NCBI GenBank assembly: GCA_036245525.1
Contig: BTPG01000003.1
Span: 156,591,080-156,655,079, forward strand
DNA: 64,000 bases
From: Semisulcospira habei
Lineage: Eukaryota; Mollusca; Gastropoda; Semisulcospiridae
Direction: 5' to 3'
The notes under the pieces are model-generated. The model was given only the letters and a program-made list of their open reading frames with translations, ran no database searches and was not told where the DNA came from. Within the stretch, counting starts at the first letter, position 1. The number at the start of each line of letters is the position of its first letter. The translations under genes were made by a program, and so were the position numbers. This document shows, piece after piece, positions 26,201 through 38,200 of the stretch.

Positions 26201-29200
26201 AAGCAGGTGGGCTCCCCACCCCGAGAGGCTCGCGTCGACACACAGGGAGAGGTGCGGGGGAGGGGAGGACAAAGGGACTCCCGAAGCCAACCAAGCCGTG
26301 TCGGTCCAGCGTAGAAGGTGAGGGCGAACCAGGGGGGAAACCGGGACCAGGTGGGTAAGGTCGCCAGAAGAGGGTCTCCAGAGAAGCAGGAGGTGCAGCT
26401 GAAGGGGGCGGGCGTAGAGGCGACCCAGGGGGAGAAGGTCCGCCGCCGCGTTGATCAGTCCGAGGAGTTGAAGCCAAACTCGGGCGGGAGCTGCTTCCTG
26501 CTGAGCTAGCTGGTTGGCGAAGGTGGCCAACTTCCGAATCCGGGGATCCGGGAGGCGAACAACGTTGAGATCGGTGGCAAAATCCATTCCGAGATGAATG
26601 AAGCGGCGCGAGGGCGTGAGATCGGACTTCCCGACGTTGAGGAGGAACCCCAGTCGCGACAGCAGACGCATCAGTGTATCCCTGTCCTCTTCCAAGACGG
26701 ACTCGACGTGGTTCCTCAGGAAGAGATCGTCGAGGTAGTTGGACATAGGGCTGAGAGACGACTGCCGTGCCTTGGCCATAACTGCATCCATCAAGCGGGT
26801 GAAGACCCAGGGGCTGAGGTTGAGGCCGAAGGGTAGGGCTCGAAACTGGTAAACGGTTCCATCGAACGCGAAGCGCAGATACCTCTGGGCGGCCGGATGT
26901 ATGGGTACGTGTAGGTAAGCGTCGGAGAGATCCAGGCTGACGGCGTAATCCATGGGTCGCACCGCGGTACGCAGGGCTCGGGCCGTCTCCATGTGGAAGG
27001 AAGGAGCCACGATGAAGCGATTTAGGGCTGAGAGGTCGATCACTGGGCGCCACTTGCCGCCAGGCTTGGGGACGACGAAAAGTCTGCTGTAAAATCCCAG
27101 CGAGTCTGCGCGGCGCACAACCTCTGTGGCATCCTTCCTCAAGAGAGAGTCGACTTCCCCCCGTAGGGCGCACTCCTTGAGCGGGTCTGCGGGGATCTCG
27201 GTCCACAGCGGAGTCGTACGCAGAGGAGGAGGGGAACGAAAGGAGATCCGTAGGCCGCCGGAAACAGTGTCTAAAATCCACGGGTCTTCTGGAATCAGTA
27301 ATCGCCACTCGTCGCTGAAGAGGGCGAGCCTGCCGCCGACTGGAGGACCCGAGACGGCCGGCGGAGGCGGAGGAGGGGAGGAGTCACTGAGCCCGCCCGC
27401 GCCCAGGGCGACGGGCGGGACGGGGCCAAGCGGGGGCGGGGGCGTTAGCTTGGCCGGGGCGACCGAAGGCGGGGCGACGGCGACGCAGGGACTGCAGCTG
27501 GGTTGTTGACGTCGGGGCGACGGGTCTGGAGATCCGCAGGGGGCGACCCACGGCCTTGCGGGCTGCCTGAAAGCGCCGAGGAACAGACTTGGGAGGCCAC
27601 CTGTCCGCATTGGAATCCTTGACGGCTTGCCAGGTGTCACCAAAGAGAAGGGGTCCCCCGAGGGGAGCCCGACGCAGCTGGGTCTTCAGGTCGGCAGGCA
27701 TTCCCCGGCAGGCCTGCAGGACAGCGTCGCGGCGGAGTAAATCACAATTGGCAGCTGCAGCCATAGCGTTGACCGAAGAGTGATACGCGGCGCGGCTGGC
27801 CGCTTCAGCGAGGACGAGGAGGTCGCCAAGAAGAGGGGTCAGGGACGGGTGCCACGAATCTTCCACGCGCCGGAGGAAGGCTTGCGTAAGGAGCTCCATG
27901 AAGCCGGCGCAGGCCAAGGAATTCCTGACAAGCGAAGCCGTCTTGTCCAAACCCGCGGGGAGCGCGCGTCTGAGTGCAGAGGCCCCACCCGCCTGAACCA
28001 CGGCGGCTGGATCCACCGGAGGGAGAGGGCAGAGGAAGGCCTGGGAATGGCCGGCGTACCACTGCTGGCGGAAGTACATATCGAGGTCCGGAGGCCATCT
28101 GTGGTCCGAGAAGAAATTACTGTCTCTTGAGTCAGACAACAGGTGGGCCGAGAACACATCCCGAAGCTCACGAAAGGAGGGGGGCTGAGGGAGAGTCTTG
28201 AACTTCTTTACCTGTCTACCCGCGTCGACGAAGGCAGAAGGCTTCCTCTTCAGGGGGGGGGATGGAGGGCAGTCCGCTGCCGGAAGCGTGGCGGAGATGA
28301 GGCGAGCGACCTCGTCGAGGGCCAGAAGAACCTCTGTGCGGGAGGAGGCCGGTAACCCGTGGGCTGTCGACGCATCCGAAGGAGAGAGCGGCGAAGGAGA
28401 GCGGCTGAGACCTCCGAGGAGAACTGAGATGGAATCATCAGGGAGAAGACTCAACGAATCGTCGTCCACGCCGCCGAGAGCCGGCGAAGAGGGACGGCGA
28501 CCGTGACTCCGAGAGCGAGCAGCTCGACGAGGACGAGGGGAGCCATAAGGCGCCGAAGCACGCAGGGGAGAGCGACGTCCGCGACGGCGACGCGACGCAC
28601 TAGAGGAGCGGGAATGGCGGCGGCGACCAGACGAGCGACTACGAGCTGGAGACCGTGATCCTCGGGAACGAGGAGGAAGGAAGGAGGCTGGGCGAGGGGA
28701 AGGGGAACGGGCGGGACGAGGCAGACGGCGGGGAACGTGGGACGAACGCCGCGAAGAGGTAGAGCGCGAAGGTCCATGGTCCAGATGACGAGAAGAATCC
28801 CGAACTTCACGACGCTCACACGAAGGAGCGCGAGAGTGGTGGTCCGACTTCGATCGCAAGGAGGAACTGGACACAGGTAGTGGTGTGGTGAGTGTGCGCG
28901 AATGTCTCCGCGAGCCGGACTCTGTGGCGAGGCGGGCTCGCAGCGGCCGAGGGGGATCCAAGGCCTTCCTAGGAGACGAGTGGGGACCGGTTGACCATGG
29001 ACGGCGCGAGGCACGTCTCTCCGAACTGACCTCTGTCTCGAGATGGGTTCTCTGCCTGTCGTAAGGCTTGGTCCAAGCGCGTTCCCTCCTGGGAATCCGC
29101 GCCTCGAACTCCCGACTCCGCACACTACCTTGCTGTGTCCGCTGTGGAGATCTTTCCAGACTGGGGCCATCGGGGGCAAGAGCGGTCGGTGTGTCTGAGA

Positions 29201-32200
29201 TGACAGCCGGCACTTCCGCAGGTCTTGCAACAGGCACAGGTGTCGGGCGTTCACGTCGGTAGAAGCTCCAAAGTTGGGCCCAGCGGAGCTCCGGCCAGAC
29301 GGCGCAAACGTCACAAGAACGCTCAGATGTACAGCCGACACACGGCAGGCAGACCTTGTGCGAATCCGAGGGCCACTGGAAACCTCCACACTGCGTGCAG
29401 GTCATCAGGAGGGCACTGCAACACACCAAACAAACAACGTGCCGGTACGTGGTCGAGACCAACAGGGCTCGTCCTACCAAGGGGAACCGTACCGAACGAT
29501 ATGGACAAACGGGCTGTGCCCCCAGGCTATACTGTTATAGCGCCCGAAGCTAAGCTTGCGTCTTTAGAACAAAGCCTACCCCAGCCAGGCTGGAGAGGAA
29601 TGTGCGCCAAACAATATTAGGTTTAGTTTAGTTTAGTTATTTGGGTTTAACGCCGCGCAGGCGACTAAGGCCATCACACGGCGGGCCAAACGACAATAGG
29701 GACGAAAGGCCGTGCCCCCAGGCAATAATGCTGTAGCGCTCTAAGCTAAGAGTGCGCTCTCGAAACAAGCATACCCCAGCCAGGCCGGAGATGCAACATG
29801 AGCCACGCGCCGCAGGTGGTTTAAACAATGCTCCCCGAAGGCTACCAGGGGAAGCCAGTAATTTCACCCCAAAGGGGAAAGGCGAGGGCACCAGGGCCCC
29901 GCCGAGCTAAGAGTCCCCGCTCAACGAAACCTAACAACACGAACAAGGTAGAGTCCAAAGGCACAGGCCGGTACCCCGCCCGGGGACCGGCTTCGGGCCC
30001 AACTAACTATCCTACCTCTCTGCCGAAGCGGTAGCGGGAGAAGAGACGTCCATGTCGCCACCGGCGAAATGGCGGGAACCAGCAGGTCCGCCAAGCGAAG
30101 CCAACCAAGGAGGACGCCAAGCGAAGAAGCGCAAGCGAAGCTGCAGCGAAGCAAGAAGCGAAGCAGAAGCGAAGCAACAGGCGAAGCCAAAGTCACGGCG
30201 AACTCGAGCACCAAGACCGACCGGTCGAAGGGAGCGCGAGGCTAGAACACGTCCGAAGGTCGTGAGCCTACGTAGCTGACTGGCGAGTCAGGTGACTCGG
30301 AACCGGATAGGCAGGTCCGGGAGACAACTCTTGGCCCCTCTGGAGGGTTCCCCGAGTGCCTCCCGGGTTGTGTGTGCACACAACGGGTTCGTAGGCTAGA
30401 ATTTGAGCACGTAGTAGACACTCCCATTTGTCATGTCATCGGTAATGTTTTTGATGAAATAAATTCATTTGTTTCCTCAAAACACATTACCGATGGTATT
30501 ACAGATAGGAAGAATCCCGAAGAGGAGGTGGGTGCCACTATATCGCCCCTAACACCAAAGACACTGGCCCTCCGACCCGCCCTCCCGAAGCAAACTCCCG
30601 ATAATTTTAGCTAAGATACCTACGGGGCCTATAGGGCCGGGAGTGAGTGTTGCGCCGCTGCGATGTCTCCCACCAGCAAGAGGTTCTGCCGCTGGGCGGA
30701 GAGGTCCCTCAGGTAGAAGCGGGCGAAGGTAGTCTCAGCTCGCCATCCCACGGCCGCCACAACATCCTTGACCACGCAGTTGCGGTCGAATGCAAGACTT
30801 GCGGCCATGGCTTTGACCTCGTGCGCCCTGATGTTCATACATTTGGCTGCATCAGGGGTGAGGTCCTGGTATCCAGAGCGAATCACCCATCGAAGCCAAG
30901 AGGAGATGATCTGGGCTGAGATGTCACGTCTACCTGGGGACAGAGGGAAAAACAGGCGGGTGCGTCCTCTGCGCAGAGGCTTGGTCCGGCGCAGGTACAC
31001 ACGTAAGGCTCTCACCGGGTCCTGTTGTCTGGTCTCCCGGGTGGAGTCTGTCACTCGTAAGGGCGAATAGTCATCACCTGTCATCATCTACAGGGACTGT
31101 CTTTCCGCTCACCTCTCCTTCTCTCAGTCTCTCCCTTTCGCTCATCCCTCCTTTGAATCTGTCGAGGCCGTAGCAACACTCCCTGGCCAGTCCCTTATCT
31201 TCTCATGTATCTACCGCCCCCCTCCAAGCCCTCAAAACAAACTCACAAACTCCATGTTCCTCACCGAGTTTGACCTCCTCCTCGACCACTACAGCACACG
31301 ACCCGGAAAACATATCCTTCTTGGCGACTTTAACTTTCACTTCAACAAACCCGACCACCCTGACACAAGACGCCTTTGCACATCACTTTCGAACCACAAT
31401 CTTACACAACACATCACCAAACCCACCCACCGACTCGGCCACACCCTCGACTGGATCATCACCCGCACCTCTGATCAACTCTTTCTCAACTCTGACACCT
31501 CCTCTGTGCTTCCCTCTGACCACTTCGCCATTCTCGTCTCCCTCAACCTACTTCCCCTGAAAAAACCCAAGCTCCTTGTCACTCGCCGCAAACTGAAATC
31601 TGTCAACCGACAGAGCTTCTTCGATGAAGCTGTCGACCTTCTCTTGGACCCCGCCTTCTCTCCTGATCTTGCATCCCACTTCGACTCCTCCCTTCGAAAA
31701 CTTCTAGACACCCATGCACCTGTCACCACCTGTTCCATACCTAACCGACCACCCTCCCCCTGGCTCACTGACGACATAGCTGAGGCCAAGTGCGAGCGCC
31801 GACAAGCGGAACGCCTCTGGCGCTCATCTGACCTCACCGTTCACAGACAGATCTTCCAAGCAACTAGATCCAAAGTCTGCAGAATGATCTCCGACTCCAA
31901 ACGTAAACACCTTCAAAACAAAATCCTGGAATCTACTTCTTCCAAAACCCTCTACGCTACCATGAACACACTCCTAGGCACTCCTAAAGACACGCCTCTC
32001 CCCAACACACACAGCAGAGAAGAACTCCCGTCCGCTTTTTCCAACTACTTTTCCGACAAAATTCAAACTCTGCGCAACACACTCGACTCTCTGCCTTCCC
32101 CTCCTTGCCCTCCCGACACCCCCCTCTCGTCCTTCCGCCCCGTCTCTCAAGAAGAAGTCCTCAAAACCGTAAAGTCCATGCCTCTCAAAACCTGCGAAGT

Positions 32201-35200
32201 AGACCCCCTCCCAGCTTCTCTCTACCGGGACGGCCTTCCAAAACTTCTGCCCTTCATTACCGACATCATCAACACATCTCTTGAGAACGGTTCAGTCCCT
32301 GATATCTTCAAGTCCGCCATCGTCCGTCCTCTCCTCAAAAAACACAACCTCGACCCAAACGAACTAAAAAACTATCGCCCAGTCTCCAATCTCTCTTTCC
32401 TGTCCAAGCTTCTTGAGAAGGTTGTTCTCAACCAGCTCAACCTCCAACTTGCCGACAACAACCTCCTCAGTCCATTCCAGTCTGCCTATCGCAAACACCA
32501 CAGCACTGAAACAGCCCTTCTACACATCTTAAACGACCTGCTTCTCTCCACCGACTCAGGCAACATCTCCCTTCTTACGCTACTCGACCTTTCTGCCGCC
32601 TTCGACACCATAGACCACTCTATCCTCCTCCACCGCCTTCGTCACTCCTTTGGCATCACTGACTCTGCTCACTCCTGGTTTCTCTCATGCCTCTCCGACA
32701 GACAAGAGTCCGTCACCATTGACGGCGTCTCCTCCAACCCAGTCACGCTCTCCTGCGGAGTACCACAGGGGTCCGTCCTGGGCCCGGTCCTTTTCACACT
32801 CTACACCTCCCCCCTGTCCAACATATACAGTCTCACCACATACGCCACCACCTCTACGCTGACGACTCACAACTACTAGACAAAGACAAACTCGACAACA
32901 CTCAGTCACTACTGACTCGCACGGCTGACTGCTATGAAGACGTGAAAAACTGGATGACAGCAAACAAGCTTAAACTGAACGACGACAAAACGGAAGCCAT
33001 GTTGGTAAGCACTCGCCAGAAACTTTCCCAGCTCCCTCCCTCTCTCCACCTTCAACTCGACAGCACCCCCATCTCCCTCTGTGACTCGGCCAAAAACCTT
33101 GGCATTATTCTTGATTCCTCTCTTACCATGACCAGCTTCGTCTCCGCCACTGCCCAGGCATGCTACTTTCACCTCCGCCGCATCAGTCAGATCAGAAAAT
33201 ACCTCACCACCGAAGCTGCCACCAAACTTGCTGTCTCTCTCATTCTATCTCGCATTGACTACTGCAACTCTCTCCTTTCCGGCCTCCCTCACTCTACCAC
33301 TTCCACTCTCCAGCGCATCCAGAACAATGCTGCCCGCCTCGTCCTCAGAAAGAAAAAATCCAACCACATCACACCCCTGCTCAAACTTCTTCACTGGCTT
33401 CCCATCCCACAGCGTATCCAATACAAGATTCTGTCTCTCTGCTAAAATCCCTGAACAACTGCGCTCCTGCCTATCTTTCCAACTTACTTCACCCCTACAC
33501 TCCTTCCCGCTCCCTCCGCTCCGCCTCCGACCCTCTCCACATCCCCCACACCAAACTCAGCACTTTTGGCCCCCGTGCCTGCTTAGGTCCACGAAGGTAG
33601 GTGGGCATTCTCCAGGCTCGGTGCGCCTCGTCACTTCACCAGTCGTGGTCATCTCTTCCCCACGTGCCCTCCGCGCACGATACTCAAGCAACCGCGACAG
33701 CCGCTGTACCATCCATGCCCAGAACGCTCCCTCCGCGACAGCCGCTGTACCATCCATGCCCAGAACGCTTCCTCCTCCACGCCTGGAGATTGTGCGGCAA
33801 GCCCTCGCCAGCAGAGGCTTCGCTAGTGCGGCGATAGCATCCACCGCCGCACTAGCGAAGCCTCTGCTGGCGAGGGCTTGCCGCACAATCTCCAGGCGTG
33901 GAGGAGGAAGCGTTCTGGGCATGGATGGTACAGCGGCTGTCGCGGTTGCTTGAGTATCGTGCGCGGAGGGCACGTGGGGAAGAGATGACCACGACTGGTG
34001 AAGTGACGAGGCGCACCGAGCCTGGAGAATGCCCACCTACCTTCGTGGACCTAAGCAGAGGCGCTCTTCGTGGCTGCAGACCTCGCTTCCACCATAGCCC
34101 CGAAAGGAGTTCTCCACCAAGAGGAGCCCGGCGTAGCTGATTCTTCAACTCGGTCGGCAGCGAGCAAGCGTGCAGGATGGTATCTTGACGCATCAGACCA
34201 CAGTTAGCAGCAGCAGCCATGTCGTTGATAGCGGTGTGGTATTGGTAAGCGGCACAGTTGCCGGAAACTGCCAAGGCGAGGATGTCGGCCAAAGCGGTGA
34301 GATGGTAGGATTCCAGGCCGCCCTACCGCGACGGACAACGGCCTGCGTCACTAGGTCCAGGAACCCCACAGAGGACAGGGAATTGCGGATGAGGGAAGCA
34401 GTCTGTGTAAGCCCAGGAGTGGAATCACGTCGTCGACGAGAACCAGCACAGGACAGCGCCGGAGGGTCCACCGTCGGGAGTGGGCAGGCGAAGCTCTGCG
34501 AATGTTCCGCGTACCACATCTGACGTAAGGCCATAGACAGGTCCGCCAGCCACCTGGTGTCCGCGAAGAAGCTAGTGTCTCCCAAGGCGCCCTGAAGCAG
34601 GTGAGTGGAGAAGGAGTCGCGTAGGTCCCAGAACCCGGGTGGTTGAGGAAGAGCCGTGAAGAACTTGACCTGGCGCTCGGAGTCCACAAGGCCAAAGCTC
34701 TCTTCTTGGCAGGGGGAGAGGGAGGGCAGTCTTCCACGGGAAGACACGACGCGATGAGGCGAGCCGCTTTGTCCAAGGCCCGAAGAGTCTCCATCCTATG
34801 GCTCAGCGTAGCTGGCGGCGAATCCATCTCATCTCATGACTGCAAGCGTCGTGTAGGGGAGGCACTGTCATCGCCAAGTAACGCCGAAACAGAGTCCTCT
34901 GGAGCTAAGCTGATGAGTTGTCCGTCAAGCGCGCGGGAGAACAGGGGTGACCAACTCCTCCGAATGACCAGTGAACGCAGGCGCTGCGGCGGCCCGACGA
35001 GAAGAGGAAGCAGCGCTGGAAAGGGGTCGTCTTCCGCTGTGGTGACGCCGCGAGCGGAAAAGCGCCAGGGAATCCCGCGGGGTCATATGTGAAGATGCCG
35101 AACTGCCAGGGGTAGGCCGGCAGTCCCGCGGGGAGCGGCTGCGACGAGAGGAACGGGTCATGTGGGTGGACCGTACCTTGTCTCCCGTCGTCCGAGAAGA

Positions 35201-38200
35201 AGACCTGGGGTGACGGCTGTCCCGCAAAGTCCGGGAGGAAGAGCGCAGTCTCTGCGGCCGGTCCCGCGAACTCGAACGGCGACGGAGATTCGTAGTCAAG
35301 CCGGTCCTTCCCTCGCATAGTGTCCCAACGGTACTGGTGCATCATCGTAAGCTCCTGTCCTGTCCCTTGTCTCTGTGTAGCGCGAGCTCTTCTGGAGTCA
35401 GGCGAACTGTCCGAGGGCGGCGGTCGGGGTCCCATCGTGTGGTCGTCTCTCAGCACTGCATCTAGAGCGTGCTCTCCTCTCCGCAGTCGTGGCACATCTT
35501 CACTGACCTGGGATCGTGACGTGGAACGTGCAGCAGTCCTGTGGTGCTCATGATCTCTGGATGGAGCCGGCTCGAGTCTGTCTATCCCGTGTCGGGAGCC
35601 GGCGCCAATCCACGTAAGGAGTTTCTCTGGCCGTGGCCACTCCTCACCGAGCTGCGAACAGGAAGCCAAGCATTTGTTCTCTAGGGGCGGGATCCCGTCG
35701 CGAGTGTGCCTCATGTCTCTCTTCCCGAAGCACCGAGCGTGACACCTTCTTTCTGTCAAGTCTGCATTCCGCCATCTGGCCCAGAGCTAAGATCGTCACA
35801 AATTCGTGTGCGGACGTCTGCCCGGAAATAGTAGGATTGGTCAGATTCATCACGGTCATGGGTGACTTAAGAGCCCCATCCATGGTATTCTGTGCGGTGG
35901 TAGTTGTACTGGTCCAATTCGTCACGGTCATGTTTAACTTAATAGCCCCATCCGTGGTATTCTGCGCATTAGTCATCCTAATGGCCCGATTCATCACGGA
36001 CATGGGAAATTTACTCTGAGTGGGAACTGATGGCCGCTCTCAGATAGGTGTCGGGCGTTCACGGCGGTAGAATCCCCAAAGCTGGGACCATCTCTCTTCC
36101 AGCCAGGAGGCGCATACAGCACAGGGATGCGTTGACTCACAGCCAGAACAGGGCAGGCAGACTGCATGCTCGTCACAGGGCCACTGAAAATCGCCACATT
36201 GCATGCAGGTATGAACCTGGTAACTGCAACATAGAGGCCATAATGAAGAAAGAGCGAGCGTGGCCACCGAGGCCGCGCACCGACAATTACACGCGCGAGG
36301 GTGAGAATGAACTCAATCAAGTGCACAGAGCGTGCCGACGCCCGGCGCTCTTCCCTTCGCCTGAGCGCCGGTCGAGGGCAGTCACTGAGATTTTACCAGG
36401 CCATGACGAAGCGAGAAGCAAACCCACGCCGGTTGAAGTGACGTCCTGAGGCGCCACTGGACTCACAGTCACCACCCCGGTCAAGGCCATCACAGGCACG
36501 CTAAGTCCAAGTCACGCCGCACAGTTCAAAGTTCAAAACAACACAAGGCACAGTGCCTCGAGTGAGCTCCAAGCTAGCACAATCCAAGTGAGCTCCAACG
36601 AGCACAAGCCATGCAGCCAAGTCCCCAAACGAAGCAAGAACAGTTAGGTAAAGGCACAAGACGACCGGTCACATCCACACAGTAAGATCCAAAGAGCGAT
36701 GTACGAACACAACCATCTACAGGCTAGCTAAGAACTAAACTGAGGAATATCAGGTGAGCTCGTACCCGGATGGGGCGAAAGGGAGGCTACTCTGGTTGCT
36801 GCCTGTTCTATGGCGCCCCTCACCTGCCAACACTTCCTTATACGGACACAACCAAATTTTGGCTAAAATTAGGCTAGCTAGGTAACGTTTCCTATCAGTA
36901 ATACCATCGGTAATGTGTTTTGAGGAAACAAACATGCACAGATCTGTTATTTTTCAGCATTGCTCTATCTCTGCCACTTCTGCATGAAAAGTAGGCATGC
37001 ATGTGCTGTTTGAAATTATCTTGTTTTTTATGTTTCCAAGAAGCACCGGTGCTCAGCTGCAGGGGCTCATGTGCAACTATGTTTATTGTGCTTGAAACAT
37101 GACCAAGGGGTAAATGTGCTCATCACCTTGTAGATTTCTTCATAGGTCTCCTCGTCTATCTCTACTGTTGTTACTGTCTCCTCCACATCACCAAGCACCA
37201 TGTTCAAATGTTGGTCATAAGCCTAGAAATACAAAGCAAAACATGTTTTACAAAAGCTCATAGTATGTACAGAGCGATGTACATACACCTTTTTACCAAA
37301 AAACGAAACCTAAGCCGGCAGGCCATGTTCGAGCAGTGTCCACAAGCACTGCAGGAAGAAAAAGAACCAAAACGCAACAACCGCATGCTCCACTAGCTCT
37401 CACAATTAGCAGTGGTAGCGCCACGACAGAGCAGCTCTTCTACTCCCCACTAGCCCTGGCAGTGCTGGAAACAAAACTGAACTACAACCAAGAAGCCATC
37501 TACGCTCCACTAGCTCATACAATTAGCAGTGGTTGAGCCCCGACCGACGACATTATCTTCTACTCGCCACTAGCCCTTTCAATTGGCAGTGACGTTAGTG
37601 AGAATACATAAACTACTTGAACAATACAGAATGAACCAAAAAACGAACTACCATAAAAACCTAACAAAGGTTTACTCAACAAAAACAAAAGGGTCAGCAC
37701 ACTGATAAAGGCAGCCCTTAGCCAATAAAGGCTTAAACATGCCCGAAATACACCTCAGACAACAAACACAAAACATAACTGATTTGTGAAATGTCATAAG
37801 GGTATACGGCTGGTCACATCAAGCCATCACATAGCGGTGTGTGATGTACAGACATTTTTTACCAAAAGTGAGTCATACAGTGAACTGTGAAAACAAAGGT
37901 CAGAAACCTTCTATGTGCTGACTGTACATTAACTCCTTGATCAAAATCATCCAGCATCCAGCTCATGAGCTTCTGCTATGTTATTTTTAGTTCAAAAGAA
38001 GACTGGCGCTACAGGAGTCAACTCTTTGCTATGTTTAAGAGAAAATCTACACAGCGAAAATCTGCCCTGCATTATTGCACCAATTTTAAGGCATGATTGA
38101 TTTCACCCAGCACATATTTGTGCAACCACTATTCCACAATATTTTTCAGCTGTGTGGATTCATTGCTGGGTAGACTTAGATTTAGAATGGGCAGATTTAA

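Larger units (their letters stand above)
23947..30464 (-). mobile_element. DIRS element B, apparently full length
   Basis: The best-preserved DIRS copy. ITRs at 23990-24155 and 30276-30440 are about 165 bp and differ at very few positions. The ICR (24205-24290) is an exact complement of the left outer end (23947-24000) joined to the right outer end (30430-30464), as in classical DIRS-1. Three long ORFs are open: gag (698 codons), RT-RNase H (779) and recombinase. All RT, RNase H and recombinase catalytic residues I looked for are present. It sits exactly at the ICR junction of element O. Likely young; activity cannot be told from sequence. Confidence 0.92.
23636..36932 (-). mobile_element. 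DIRS element O, outer, containing nested element B
   Basis: Fills almost all of LSM3 intron 3 in the gene's own orientation. Outer ITRs 23650-23860 and 36735-36925 match over about 200 bp (cgaaacgttacctagctagcc region; cggcctccctttcgcccc). In coding order: ITR, leader, gag (36223 to 34058), a palindrome (34058-33579), an L2/CR1-like LINE in the opposite orientation (to 31095), recombinase C-terminus (31087-30629), and an ICR split at 30464/23947 by element B, then the right ITR. RT, RNase H and the recombinase N-terminus are missing. Confidence 0.87.

Noticed and set aside
26318..27509. Plus-strand ORFs opposite the DIRS B coding genes
   Set aside because: They are antisense shadows of G+C-rich coding sequence; no family motifs and no conservation of the frames in other copies.
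36233..36730. gag exon 1 in DIRS O
   Set aside because: The acceptor is present but no M(D/E)V...GAGAG donor exon was found in the leader; it may be lost or diverged.
37380..37595. Possible CRISPR-like array (regularly spaced ccactagc units)
   Set aside because: Units are diverged along their whole length with no distinct spacers; eukaryotic context; it is a 59-bp minisatellite.
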